This document shows positions 60,601 to 61,671 of a stretch of 64,000 bases of DNA, piece by piece. Source of the DNA: Pisaster brevispinus (lineage: Eukaryota; Echinodermata; Asteroidea; Forcipulatida; Asteriidae); the NCBI GenBank assembly GCA_023634235.1, contig JAMKCF010000009.1, forward strand, positions 9,176,001 to 9,240,000. Direction: 5' to 3'. The notes beneath the pieces were generated by a model. The model was not told where the DNA came from. It searched no databases and saw only the letters and a program-made list of their open reading frames with translations. Position numbers and translations under genes: made by a program. Position 1 is the stretch's first letter, and each line of letters begins with the position of its first letter.

Positions 60601-61565
60601 CCAATGGGGACGTCGCTAAAAAAAACTATGTCCAAACAATGGGAGAACAAAGAGAAGTCCTCGGTAAGCGGGATTTACAAACATGTGTGTGTGTGTGTGG
60701 GGGGGGGGGGTGCATGATTGTATGTGTAGGACTATTATTGGATTTACAAAAAGTTTAAGTTGGACCTGACACGTTAAGCACGTAAAGAAAACGGTTTTCT
60801 TTATGTGTGCAAAGCTGAGCATGTGAAATAGAATTCGAGTATTAAAAGCTGCACGTGGGCCTCTTTTTGAAAGCTTAGTTATGTCGTCTTCAGATTACTA
60901 TTGTTGTGAGGTCGGTGCACATCTCACAAAATCATCTTCTAGCGATGACGAAACCAAAAGGGGCTGAAAATGCAAGGGGTATACAAATTCAACCCGTTTT
61001 GTGACAATGTTATGGGGTGTTAAATATTCCGCCAAAAGCAATGACTACGAAGATGGTTAATGCATTAGTTGCAGCGGCGAAATTAAGGTAAATATTTAGG
61101 AAGGCACATGGGGTGCACCGGGTTTTTTAGGGGGACGTCTGGCCAAACAAAAACAGTACAGATTGCGTTTGTATTTTTCATAAACATGATCTTAATCTAC
61201 GCAATGTGGTCGTTTGCAGCTCTCTACGGGTCTACTATTTCTTATAAGATAATCTAAAGTAAATACAATGTGTAGGCTCAGTTGGAGATCACAGTTATGT
61301 GAACGGGTAACCCCGATAAGATATAAGTGATAAATAAATAATCACAAACACTAAAATCTTTCAACATTTTAAGAGAACCAACTTTTAATAACTGCGCATA
61401 ATTCCGTTGCTTGCAGTTTTGCAATTAAGTGATCTCGATTATAACTTGAAGACCATTATTTTAAGCAGTGTTGGTCCGCTCTTTAAAGTTCAAGTAATAC
61501 TCACCGCACAGAATAATACACCCTATTGCTCCAATTGCAGCTGCAGCTCCTAGAACTGCTCCCAT
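1..61565 (-). CDS. SVEP1/polydom-like secreted multidomain gene (44 exons seen, 3' part outside window)
   Basis: The span runs from the start codon at 61565 to the left edge, where the gene is still open. Joining the 44 exons listed below gives about 9.72 kb and about 3,240 residues. Approximate residue map: signal 1-20, HYR1 21-119, sushi/HYR region 120-1687, basic linker 1688-1961, GCC2/GCC3 modules 1962-2123, EGF 1-21 2124-2922, pentraxin 2923-3127, EGF 22-23 3128-3206, TSP1 from 3207. Sushi, HYR, GCC2/GCC3, EGF and pentraxin together are the known composition of SVEP1 (polydom), a large secreted matrix protein involved in cell adhesion. Unlike vertebrate SVEP1, I find no VWA domain after the signal peptide, and a TSP1 repeat follows the pentraxin part. 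Most exons are symmetrical phase 1-1, typical of shuffled extracellular modules, so two adjacent genes could be joined in frame by mistake. RNA evidence would settle that. Confidence 0.85.
103..1216. other. Intron 43
   Basis: No gene seen. Contains a GA-rich stretch at about 540-578 and (GT)n followed by a G run at about 809-840. Confidence 0.8.
1217..1453 (-). CDS. Exon 43: EGF 22 and EGF 23
   Basis: Contains [16 protein letters not shown] and [16 protein letters not shown], the second with a NIDEC calcium motif. Acceptor CCTTACAG|TG, donor AAAG|GTAATG, phase 1-1. Confidence 0.93.
1454..2912. other. Intron 42
   Basis: AT-rich, no exon seen. Holds the dispersed-repeat fragment at 1722-1990 and small AT/AAT-rich runs near 2228. 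Confidence 0.75.
1722..1990 (-). repeat. Dispersed-repeat fragment with a CTGACGAAGG motif
   Basis: On the minus strand CTCTGACGAAGGTCCGGTTT...GAAAGCTAAGGCC resembles the CTGA-GAAGG...GAAAGC word common in Penelope-like and related invertebrate repeats. This is weak similarity from memory of the motif only. Confidence 0.3.
2913..3110 (-). CDS. Exon 42: pentraxin-like domain, part 3
   Basis: Contains [12 protein letters not shown], the pentraxin G-x-hydrophobic-x3-W-D motif, and a closing cysteine pair (STC, SQC). Acceptor GGTAACAG|CA, donor GACG|GTAAAT, phase 1-1. Confidence 0.92.
3118..3215. repeat. (AAAT)n run and GCTTAAGCAGCTCTATGAAA fragment in intron 41
   Basis: An AAATAAAT run at 3118-3145 is followed by GTGCTTAAGCAGCTCTATG and GGGCCCAGG. 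A similar word occurs near 15240-15290, and related GCTTAGCA words near 60420 and 63905, suggesting one dispersed family. Confidence 0.5.
3345..3523 (-). CDS. Exon 41: pentraxin-like domain, part 2
   Basis: Contains [16 protein letters not shown] and [10 protein letters not shown], the HxCxxW-like core of pentraxins without the cysteine, as in SVEP1-type domains. Acceptor TACCCTAG|AT in phase 2, donor TCTG|GTGAGT. Confidence 0.93.
3524..4749. other. Intron 40
   Basis: No exon seen. Contains the possible MITE at 3988-4372. The rest shows no recognisable feature. Confidence 0.7.
3988..4372. mobile_element. Possible MITE with TTTCACACTA ends
   Basis: Left CCTTTTCACACTACAG and right GCTAGTGTGAAAGCAG are short imperfect inverted repeats about 385 bp apart. 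Nothing coding lies between. The boundaries are uncertain. Confidence 0.35.
4750..4987 (-). CDS. Exon 40: pentraxin-like domain, part 1
   Basis: Reads [16 protein letters not shown], then [13 protein letters not shown], a laminin-G/pentraxin jelly-roll start. Acceptor TCAACAG|AT keeps the frame and places the exon right after EGF 21. An AAG|AT acceptor 27 nt upstream (right end 5014) is also in frame but has no pyrimidine tract. Donor AAGGG|GTAAGG in phase 2. Confidence 0.82.
4988..5372. other. Intron 39
   Basis: No exon seen, apart from a possible 27-nt upstream extension of exon 40. At 5075-5175 a CAGCTACGGCTATGGCTGTTGC-like stretch recurs near 54690 in intron 4, so it is a dispersed repeat. 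Confidence 0.65.
5373..5506 (-). CDS. Exon 39: end of EGF 20 and EGF 21
   Basis: Contains [16 protein letters not shown] and KRGFVGRYC. Last EGF before the pentraxin-like domain. Acceptor CTGCAG|TG in phase 2, donor GATT|GTAAGA in phase 1. Confidence 0.9.
5507..6051. other. Intron 38
   Basis: AT-rich with no exon or repeat that I can name. Confidence 0.75.
6052..6163 (-). CDS. Exon 38: end of EGF 19 and first part of EGF 20
   Basis: Contains [21 protein letters not shown]. Acceptor TTCACAG|GT, donor TACAC|GTGAGT in phase 2. Confidence 0.9.
6418..6565 (-). CDS. Exon 37: second half of EGF 18 and first part of EGF 19
   Basis: Reads [14 protein letters not shown], then [12 protein letters not shown]. 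Acceptor ATATTAG|GC in phase 0, donor CAAG|GTAAAC in phase 1. The internal EGF intron lies just before the Cys4 region. Confidence 0.9.
6566..6945. other. Intron 36
   Basis: Separates the two parts of EGF 18. Nothing recognisable within it. Confidence 0.75.
6946..7814 (-). CDS. Exon 36: end of EGF 10 through first part of EGF 18
   Basis: Largest exon, 869 nt, with eight EGF starts such as [28 protein letters not shown] and [14 protein letters not shown]. Most are calcium-binding type. The sixth lacks the usual P-G-F before its last cysteine (NKMRGIHC). Acceptor TTATAG|GT, donor CGG|GTAAGA in phase 0, unusual for this gene. Confidence 0.95.
7815..8186. other. Intron 35
   Basis: Nothing seen besides ordinary intron sequence. 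Confidence 0.75.
8187..8417 (-). CDS. Exon 35: end of EGF 8, EGF 9, most of EGF 10
   Basis: Contains [16 protein letters not shown] and [16 protein letters not shown]. Neither repeat has the DxNEC calcium motif of its neighbours. Acceptor TTTTCAG|GA, donor ATTG|GTGAGT, phase 1-1. Confidence 0.92.
8418..8800. other. Intron 34
   Basis: Nothing recognisable. No additional EGF module was found in it. Confidence 0.75.
8801..9493 (-). CDS. Exon 34: end of EGF 2 through EGF 8
   Basis: One 231-residue exon of tandem EGF repeats. Several carry the calcium-binding pattern (NINEC..., SINEC..., then C-x-D/N-x4-Y/F-x-C). One EGF ([13 protein letters not shown]) has an insert between Cys3 and Cys4. Acceptor TACAG|GT, donor GAGG|GTGAGT. 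No introns between six repeats, unlike the sushi region. Confidence 0.94.
9494..10106. other. Intron 33
   Basis: No exon seen. A short C run lies at about 9619-9627. Confidence 0.75.
10107..10316 (-). CDS. Exon 33: EGF 1 and most of EGF 2
   Basis: Contains [16 protein letters not shown] and [16 protein letters not shown]. The exon ends inside EGF 2, before its sixth cysteine, which the next exon supplies. Acceptor TCCACAG|TG, donor GTAG|GTAACC, phase 1-1. Confidence 0.92.
10317..10620. other. Intron 32
   Basis: AT-rich. Nothing seen beyond its splice sites. Confidence 0.75.
10621..10782 (-). CDS. Exon 32: GCC2/GCC3 cysteine module 3
   Basis: Contains [18 protein letters not shown] and CNPCPDW. 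Third 162-nt copy. Acceptor ATTTCAG|AT, donor CAAA|GTAAGT. The equal lengths point to tandem exon duplication. Confidence 0.88.
10783..11501. other. Intron 31
   Basis: No further GCC2/GCC3 copy and no repeat that I can name. Confidence 0.75.
11502..11663 (-). CDS. Exon 31: GCC2/GCC3 cysteine module 2
   Basis: Contains [21 protein letters not shown] followed by PVGQST. It is a sister of exon 30 with the same length and phase. Acceptor ATTCAG|GT, donor ACAG|GTATGA. Confidence 0.88.
11664..11998. other. Intron 30
   Basis: Nothing recognisable between modules 1 and 2 of the GCC2/GCC3 block. Confidence 0.7.
11999..12160 (-). CDS. Exon 30: GCC2/GCC3 cysteine module 1
   Basis: Contains [18 protein letters not shown] and [10 protein letters not shown], the GCC2/GCC3 ephrin-receptor-like signature. 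Acceptor ACTGTAG|TG, donor CTGG|GTGGGT chosen to keep phase 1. Exactly 162 nt, as are the next two exons. Confidence 0.9.
12442..13263 (-). CDS. Exon 29: long basic linker with furin-like sites
   Basis: One of the two largest exons, 274 residues with few cysteines. It starts with a hydrophobic/acidic helical-looking part ([16 protein letters not shown]), then a short cysteine cluster (GDCSN, DICTDN, DQCNVD, VTCGS). Next come three dibasic clusters (SRRRRD, KRYRRK, TRRQRD) that match the furin pattern R-x-K/R-R, an acidic stretch, and [13 protein letters not shown], which opens the first GCC2/GCC3 module. Vertebrate SVEP1 has a comparable inter-domain region at this place. The function is unknown. 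A second in-frame acceptor 12 nt downstream (right end 13251) is possible. Confidence 0.85.
13531..13719 (-). CDS. Exon 28: sushi 16, last of the sushi/HYR region
   Basis: Contains APKNGAKAC and [16 protein letters not shown], six cysteines. Acceptor CTTTAG|CC, donor AACA|GTGAGT, phase 1-1. Confidence 0.9.
13720..14462. other. Intron 27
   Basis: No exon or named repeat seen. Confidence 0.75.
14463..14619 (-). CDS. Exon 27: HYR domain 7, second half (divergent)
   Basis: Contains [19 protein letters not shown]. The usual D-x2-G-N turn is replaced by N-L-D-N-G-K, and there is an additional upstream cysteine. Acceptor TCGTAG|CC in phase 0, donor ACAC|GTGAGA. Confidence 0.82.
14620..15675. other. 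Intron 26 (inside HYR7)
   Basis: Contains a (GTT)n run followed by T and G runs at about 14856-14900, and GCTTAAGCACAAAA/GCTTAAGCAGCTCTA words at 15100-15290 of the same dispersed family as near 3172. No exon. Confidence 0.65.
15676..15761 (-). CDS. Exon 26: HYR domain 7, first half
   Basis: Contains [15 protein letters not shown]. Acceptor CATTCAG|AC, donor AGAG|GTAAAG, leaving in phase 0 as in HYR3. The next exon supplies the other half. Confidence 0.82.
17055..17470 (+). repeat. Minisatellite, 48-bp units changing to 45-bp units
   Basis: TCAGTTCTACTGACATGG starts at 17101, 17149, 17197, 17243, 17288, 17333, 17378 and 17423: spacings 48, 48, 46, then 45 four times. Each unit holds GTCAGTTCTACTGAC, a 5-bp stem with a 5-nt loop. 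The open frame across it is a by-product of the 45-bp period. Confidence 0.92.
18129..18190. repeat. 62-bp perfect palindrome
   Basis: Starts CCTCTGGGAAAAATACTCTC and mirrors exactly around TAC|GTA at 18159/18160 with no spacer and no mismatch in 31 bp. It lies in intron 25, about 70 bp past the donor of exon 25. Confidence 0.97.
18263..18514 (-). CDS. Exon 25: HYR domain 6 (single exon)
   Basis: Contains [10 protein letters not shown] and [19 protein letters not shown]. Acceptor ATTTTAG|AT, donor AATG|GTACGT. A 62-bp perfect palindrome sits about 70 bp into the following intron. Confidence 0.92.
18632..18853 (-). CDS. Exon 24: sushi 15
   Basis: Contains [15 protein letters not shown] and GTWDQN before the last cysteine. 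At 74 residues it has a long first loop. Acceptor TTGGCAG|TG, donor CAAG|GTTAGC, phase 1-1. Confidence 0.9.
19005..19685 (-). repeat. Three tandem tRNA-like SINE units (about 300-320 bp period)
   Basis: Minus-strand tRNA-like heads at 19005-19072, 19323-19389 and 19625-19683, each with TAGCTCAGTTGGTAGAGC or similar (A box) and GGTTCAA (B box). The first two units also share their bodies. The cloverleaf is decayed (no paired anticodon stem), so these are SINE heads rather than working tRNA genes. Confidence 0.75.
19721..19794 (+). repeat. Inverted tRNA-like SINE head
   Basis: Plus-strand ATAGTTCAGTTGGTAAAGCG followed by GGTATTAGGTTCAAATCT, again A- and B-box-like. Opposite orientation to the three copies just left of it. 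Confidence 0.65.
20780..20977 (-). CDS. Exon 23: sushi 14
   Basis: Contains [17 protein letters not shown] and a W-T-R-D motif before the final cysteine. One N-x-T sequon. Acceptor AAAATAG|TT, donor CAAT|GTAAGT, phase 1-1. Confidence 0.9.
20978..21408. other. Intron 22
   Basis: Nothing recognisable. Confidence 0.7.
21409..21651 (-). CDS. Exon 22: HYR domain 5 (single exon)
   Basis: Contains [15 protein letters not shown] and [19 protein letters not shown]. Acceptor TGTGTAG|AT, donor AGAG|GTATGT, phase 1-1. Confidence 0.92.
21881..22380. mobile_element. 500-bp MITE with GTTCAGACA ends
   Basis: Left AAGGCCATGTTCAGACAGCG and right ...GTGTCTGAACGACCTC are imperfect inverted ends. The interior has repeated GGTTTAAC/GTTAAACC words and a G run at about 21945. 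No coding frame, and the target duplication is not resolved. Confidence 0.6.
22437..22637 (-). CDS. Exon 21: sushi 13
   Basis: Contains [15 protein letters not shown] and GDWSHD before the last cysteine. One extra residue in the Cys-Gly-Tyr stretch compared with its neighbours. Acceptor ATTATAG|AG, donor TTG|GTAAGA, phase 1-1. Confidence 0.88.
22638..23512. other. Intron 20
   Basis: An AATAATAATAATAGTGGCC... stretch at about 22960-23050 looks like a SINE or microsatellite tail. No exon. Confidence 0.6.
23513..23707 (-). CDS. Exon 20: sushi 12
   Basis: Contains [15 protein letters not shown] and STWD before the last cysteine. Acceptor TTCACAG|CA, donor GAAG|GTTAGT, phase 1-1. Confidence 0.9.
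23708..24556. other. Intron 19
   Basis: No exon or named repeat seen. Confidence 0.75.
24557..24748 (-). CDS. Exon 19: sushi 11
   Basis: Contains [17 protein letters not shown] and a W-T-E-Q motif before the final cysteine. Acceptor TTGTTAG|TT, donor TCAC|GTAAGT. First exon after the 15.1 kb repeat-filled intron. The phase 1 frame is preserved across it. Confidence 0.9.
25041..26700 (+). repeat. Two direct copies of a 954-bp unit (A-type block)
   Basis: Both copies start with CTAAACATAA/CTAGACATAA followed by the palindrome GCATTTGTGCACAAATGC (first copy TCATTTGTGCACAAATGC) and GAGCTGTTTCG, at 25041 and 25995. They share long stretches, including a Tyr/His-coding-like segment near 25400 and 26360. 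The second copy is cut off near 26.7 kb where other subunits begin. Confidence 0.8.
26935..28310 (+). repeat. Tandem approximately 295-bp subunits with ETS palindromes and double CRE
   Basis: ETS palindromes at 26941, 27227, 27523, 27824 and 27976 are mostly spaced by about 295 bp. Each is followed by AAAGGTnnnnnGGGGTCAC and, about 150 bp on, by a pair of TGACGTCA sites. At 27091-27112 and 28144-28165 the pair makes a 22-bp perfect palindrome. Confidence 0.85.
28319..28345 (+). mobile_element. End hairpin of a repeat block (GTTAGCCGAAC type)
   Basis: Follows an A-rich tract. It reads TTCGGCTGTTAGCCGAA with flanking imperfect pairs, then CTAAAAAA. Same end structure as at 32816, 39637 and 39689. 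Confidence 0.6.
28379..30687 (+). mobile_element. Hairpin-started repeat block B1
   Basis: Starts CTAGAAATTG with an ATTTTTGT...ACAAAAAT stem-loop and CGGTGTTCG. Contains ETS palindromes near 28518, 28670, 28819, 28968, 29116 and 29715, spaced roughly 150 bp before a jump, and the 29163-29640 segment. No coding capacity is seen. Confidence 0.6.
30688..32848 (+). mobile_element. Hairpin-started repeat block B2 with end hairpin
   Basis: Begins with the same CTAGACATTG stem-loop as B1 and ends with an A-rich tract and a 33-nt hairpin at 32816-32848 (13-bp perfect stem, loop CATGT). A complete start-to-end unit of about 2.16 kb with no open frame of significance. Confidence 0.65.
32857..34526 (+). 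mobile_element. Hairpin-started repeat block B3
   Basis: Starts with the GTAGACATAG stem-loop. Its first 440 bp or so are nearly identical to 34527-34975 and 37933-38385, so these blocks duplicated recently. Ends at an A-rich junction that runs directly into the next block. Confidence 0.65.
34527..37932 (+). mobile_element. Hairpin-started repeat block B4, interrupted by a MITE
   Basis: Same start as B3. At 3.4 kb it is longer, because a 758-bp TIR element sits at 35877-36634 and additional ETS/CRE subunits follow at 36.7-37.3 kb. Confidence 0.6.
35877..36634. mobile_element. PIF/Harbinger-like MITE inside the array
   Basis: Terminal inverted repeats of 33 bp with about three mismatches: left starts GGCCATGAGAATGAAAATG, right ends CTTTCATTCACATGGCC. 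Flanked by TAA on both sides (35874-35876 and 36635-36637), a 3-bp target duplication as made by PIF/Harbinger transposases. No transposase frame. Confidence 0.8.
37933..39716 (+). mobile_element. Hairpin-started repeat block B5 with doubled end hairpin
   Basis: Starts CTAGACCTAG plus the stem-loop. Ends with a run of about 31 A (39591-39622) and two near-identical hairpins at 39637-39665 and 39689-39716, each TAGTTGTTCGGCTGTT(A/G)GCCGAACACCTA-like. A third end fragment (GCACGAACACCTGAA) lies at 39755-39770, then a CTGTTTCGCAGCGCTGCG tail. Confidence 0.65.
39890..40008 (-). CDS. Exon 18: HYR domain 4, second half
   Basis: Contains [19 protein letters not shown]. Acceptor TCTCCAG|CT in phase 2, donor CATG|GTAAGA in phase 1. 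Its donor lies about 60 bp from the right end of the large repeat array that fills the next intron. Confidence 0.9.
40009..40487. other. Intron 17 (inside HYR4)
   Basis: Ordinary intron sequence, nothing recognisable. Confidence 0.75.
40488..40623 (-). CDS. Exon 17: HYR domain 4, first half
   Basis: Contains [13 protein letters not shown] and APVATDNSG, with an N-x-S sequon. Acceptor GTAACAG|AT, donor GTCAG|GTGTGT in phase 2, as in HYR1. Confidence 0.88.
40815..40905. repeat. Short tandem repeat beside the 1.6-kb element
   Basis: Three to four diverged copies of about 24 bp with CATRGCAAC...GATGTACTATCC between 40821 and 40905. Confidence 0.5.
40909..42525. mobile_element. 1.6-kb TIR element with ATAAGCCGC motifs
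   Basis: Left end CCGTAATCTTCAGCATATTA and right end ...TATGCTGAAGATTACGG are inverted. Inside both ends GCGTATAAGCCGC-like words recur (about 40940, 41000, 42420, 42460). The middle holds GC-richer filler without a transposase. Target duplication is not clear. Confidence 0.65.
42687..42881 (-). CDS. Exon 16: sushi 10
   Basis: Contains [17 protein letters not shown] and GVWSD before the last cysteine. Acceptor TTCACAG|CT, donor ACAG|GTAAAC, phase 1-1. Confidence 0.92.
42882..43507. other. Intron 15
   Basis: No exon or repeat seen. Confidence 0.75.
43508..43699 (-). CDS. Exon 15: sushi 9
   Basis: Contains IPNGYVSGC and [15 protein letters not shown], with GSWTG before the last cysteine. Acceptor TCACCAG|CA, donor GAAG|GTGAGA, phase 1-1. 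Confidence 0.92.
43700..44545. other. Intron 14
   Basis: No exon or named repeat seen. Confidence 0.75.
44546..44770 (-). CDS. Exon 14: sushi 8 with disrupted first cysteine
   Basis: Contains [15 protein letters not shown] and a W-D-G motif. The natural acceptor is TTAG at 44779-44778, which opens a normal T-R-C-P-P start, but the frame then meets a stop within 20 codons. One extra base around 44760-44764 separates that start from the rest of the domain. The coordinates given use the next AG (44772-44771), which keeps the frame but drops Cys1. Donor ATAC|GTAAGT. Confidence 0.7.
44778..45610. other. Intron 13
   Basis: AT-rich, nothing recognisable. Confidence 0.75.
45611..45779 (-). CDS. Exon 13: HYR domain 3, second half
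   Basis: Contains [19 protein letters not shown], the diagnostic HYR end. Acceptor ATACACAG|GT in phase 0, donor AGAG|GTGAGG in phase 1. Confidence 0.9.
45997..46097 (-). CDS. Exon 12: HYR domain 3, first half
   Basis: Contains [19 protein letters not shown]. Acceptor TTGACAG|AT, donor ACAG|GTATGA. Leaves in phase 0, so this internal HYR intron is in a different phase from the one in HYR1 (phase 2). Confidence 0.88.
46370..46588 (-). CDS. Exon 11: sushi 7
   Basis: Contains [17 protein letters not shown] and GQWDG before the last cysteine. At 73 residues it is longer than most sushi exons here, because of an extended loop between Cys2 and Cys3. Acceptor CTCTAG|AG, donor ACG|GTAAGA. Confidence 0.9.
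46760..46960 (-). CDS. Exon 10: sushi 6
   Basis: Contains PPPENG and [13 protein letters not shown], with EWNG before the last cysteine. Acceptor TTGCAG|CT, donor GAAG|GTTGGT, phase 1-1. Confidence 0.92.
47200..50240. repeat. Approximately 80-bp tandem repeat split by the TIR element
   Basis: Units such as CCCAAAGACCTTAGACCTCA...TTCACTGCAT...ACAACCA...GACCCTCT occur at 47230-47350 and again at 50102-50235, on both sides of the insert. About five diverged units in all. The right part ends about 10 bp from exon 9. Confidence 0.6.
47351..50101. mobile_element. 2.75-kb TIR element inserted in a tandem repeat
   Basis: Left end TGGCCCTTTTTGAAACGACC followed by GGCTTCGGCTTCGG. The right end is its inverse (GCCGAAGCCGGTTGTTTCGAG...GGCCCA). 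Flanking sequences on both sides are units of one tandem repeat and join cleanly when the insert is removed. It contains AT-rich filler, a (GTTT)n run at about 49480-49503 and (AAT)n at about 49578-49610. No transposase. Confidence 0.7.
50242..50436 (-). CDS. Exon 9: sushi 5
   Basis: Contains [17 protein letters not shown], an EW motif and a terminal Cys-Glu-Gly. Acceptor ACTCAG|TA, donor GAAG|GTAAGC, phase 1-1. Confidence 0.9.
50437..50963. other. Intron 8
   Basis: AT-rich, nothing recognisable. Confidence 0.75.
50964..51164 (-). CDS. Exon 8: sushi 4
   Basis: Contains [19 protein letters not shown] with PENG near the start and a W-N-G-D motif before the last cysteine. Acceptor TTTTCAG|TC, donor GAAG|GTAAAA, phase 1-1. 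Confidence 0.92.
51165..52535. other. Intron 7
   Basis: Contains Mutator-like MITE copy A. A G-run (GTGTGTGGGTGGGGG) lies near 51532. No exon. Confidence 0.7.
51683..52167. mobile_element. Mutator-like MITE, copy A (485 bp)
   Basis: Ends CAACCTCGTCCCCA... and ...TGGTAGCGAGGCTG are inverted. Flanks GAGACTGCT (51674-51682) and GAGACTACT (52168-52176) look like a 9-bp target duplication with one mismatch. The same ends occur at 57812-57936. Confidence 0.65.
52536..52727 (-). CDS. Exon 7: sushi 3
   Basis: Contains [17 protein letters not shown] and six cysteines in total, with W-S before the last pair. One N-x-T sequon (NET). Acceptor TTGCTAG|TT, donor GAAG|GTAAAT, phase 1-1. Confidence 0.92.
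52728..53621. other. Intron 6
   Basis: Contains the tRNA-Leu/Ser-like SINE in its right part. No exon elsewhere. Confidence 0.7.
53325..53545 (-). mobile_element. tRNA-Leu/Ser-like SINE
   Basis: On the minus strand the 5' part reads GGGCGAGTGGTTATAGAACACC...ACTCAAGCTCTGGTGT, resembling a class II tRNA with its A box and anticodon arm. A decayed B box (GGTTGCAAGTCC) follows. The 3' end is an (AAT)n tail at about 53325-53340. Confidence 0.7.
53622..53876 (-). CDS. Exon 6: HYR domain 2 (whole domain in one exon)
   Basis: Begins [15 protein letters not shown] and ends with [15 protein letters not shown], the full HYR pattern in 85 residues. Acceptor TTTACAG|AC, donor CAAG|GTTAGT. Unlike HYR 1, 3, 4 and 7 it has no internal intron. 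Confidence 0.92.
53877..54187. other. Intron 5
   Basis: Nothing recognisable. Confidence 0.7.
54188..54376 (-). CDS. Exon 5: sushi 2
   Basis: Six-cysteine sushi with [16 protein letters not shown] and a W-T-G motif before the final cysteine. Acceptor TTAACAG|CA, donor TCG|GTGAAA. Symmetrical phase 1-1. Confidence 0.9.
54377..54835. other. Intron 4
   Basis: Holds a CAGCTACAGCTACGGCTGTTGC stretch with TTCAACGCATGG at 54690-54750, the same dispersed repeat as at 5075-5175. No exon. Confidence 0.6.
54836..55015 (-). CDS. Exon 4: sushi 1
   Basis: Complete complement-control (sushi) module with six cysteines, including [16 protein letters not shown] and a conserved W before the last cysteine. 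The acceptor at TTTTTGAAG|AA keeps the frame. A closer AG at 55010-55009 would shift it. Donor CAC|GTAAGT. Confidence 0.88.
55016..57007. other. Intron 3
   Basis: Contains the Tc1/mariner-like element. Short self-complementary ACTAGTACT/AGTACTAGTAGT words lie at its left border near 55770-55870. No exon. Confidence 0.7.
55876..56776. mobile_element. Tc1/mariner-like non-autonomous element
   Basis: Left end CAGTCATTTGACCAGTTCGG, right end ...GGTCAAATGACTG, an inverted pair. Flanked by TA at 55874-55875 and 56777-56778. The GATCCCGAACTGGTCA part is repeated just inside the right end and again near 56350. Ends beginning CAGT with TA duplications are typical of Tc1/mariner/pogo. No coding capacity. 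Confidence 0.8.
57008..57147 (-). CDS. Exon 3: HYR domain 1, second half
   Basis: Contains [19 protein letters not shown], matching the HYR end motif (hydrophobic-x-Y-x-A-x-D-x2-G-N...C-x-F-x-I-x-V). Acceptor TTCAG|TAT, donor AAG|GTAATC. Phase 2 in, phase 1 out. Confidence 0.88.
57812..57936. mobile_element. Mutator-like MITE, copy B (125 bp)
   Basis: Ends CAGCCTCGCTACCA and TGGGAACGAGGTTG, with flanks ACGTTGCAT and ACGTTGCTT, a 9-bp duplication with one mismatch. Internally it matches both ends of copy A, so B is a short internal-deletion form. Confidence 0.7.
58215..58300. mobile_element. Mutator-like MITE fragment, copy C
   Basis: Starts CAACCTCGGTCCCAGGGATG and matches one end of copies A and B through CCCAACATGCCTTGC and TAACCCCTGG. 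I find no matching second end, so it is probably truncated. Confidence 0.5.
58412..58568 (-). CDS. Exon 2: HYR domain 1, first half
   Basis: Contains [11 protein letters not shown], the Pro-Pro...Cys-Pro opening of a hyalin repeat. Acceptor TTTTAG|AT, donor CAG|GTAAGC, phase 1 in and phase 2 out. The domain follows the signal peptide directly, where vertebrate SVEP1 would have a VWA domain. Confidence 0.85.
58569..61504. other. Intron 1
   Basis: 2.9 kb with the 652-bp TIR element, a GCTTAGCA-type dispersed fragment at 60405-60505 and a (GT)n-G run at about 60684-60710. No VWA-coding exon found. Confidence 0.7.
59336..59987. mobile_element. 652-bp TIR element with 4-bp target duplication
   Basis: Perfect 27-bp inverted ends (59336-59362 and 59961-59987) starting CGTCAGCGTTTTCACGAAG. 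Flanked by ACTT on both sides. Further copies of TTTTCACGAAGTAGCACGC occur inside in both orientations (about 59612, 59700, 59773). No open frame. The superfamily is not decided. Confidence 0.8.
61505..61565 (-). CDS. Exon 1: start codon and signal peptide
   Basis: The reading begins [20 protein letters not shown], a short hydrophobic alanine/isoleucine-rich stretch typical of a secretory signal. It ends in phase 1 at a good donor (G|GTGAGT). It lies downstream of the TATA box and its phase matches exon 2. The peptide is short and low in complexity, so the start is likely but not certain. Confidence 0.65.
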
Positions 61566-61663
61566 TATTGTGTTGAAAGTTTACTCGAGCGGTTCAATCT
61601 TGAGTGTAGTCGTTCAACTTCGTTTGGTCACGGAGTGGTTCATCAAGCTAGACCCATCCGTGG

Positions 61664-61670
61664 TTTTATA
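61664..61670 (-). promoter_or_regulatory. TATA box of the SVEP1-like gene
   Basis: The minus strand reads TATAAAA here, about 100 bp upstream of the start codon at 61565. An initiator-like CCACTCC lies at 61638-61632, about 34 bp downstream, which would give a 5' UTR of about 70 nt. A run of about 18 G lies just upstream (about 61697-61713). The position fits a TATA-driven core promoter. The start site itself is inferred. Confidence 0.6.
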
Positions 61671-61671
61671 T

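Noticed and set aside
58569..61504. A VWA domain exon expected for SVEP1 between signal peptide and HYR
   Set aside because: Searched by eye for a MIDAS DxSxS-type frame with splice sites. None seen in intron 1 or upstream.
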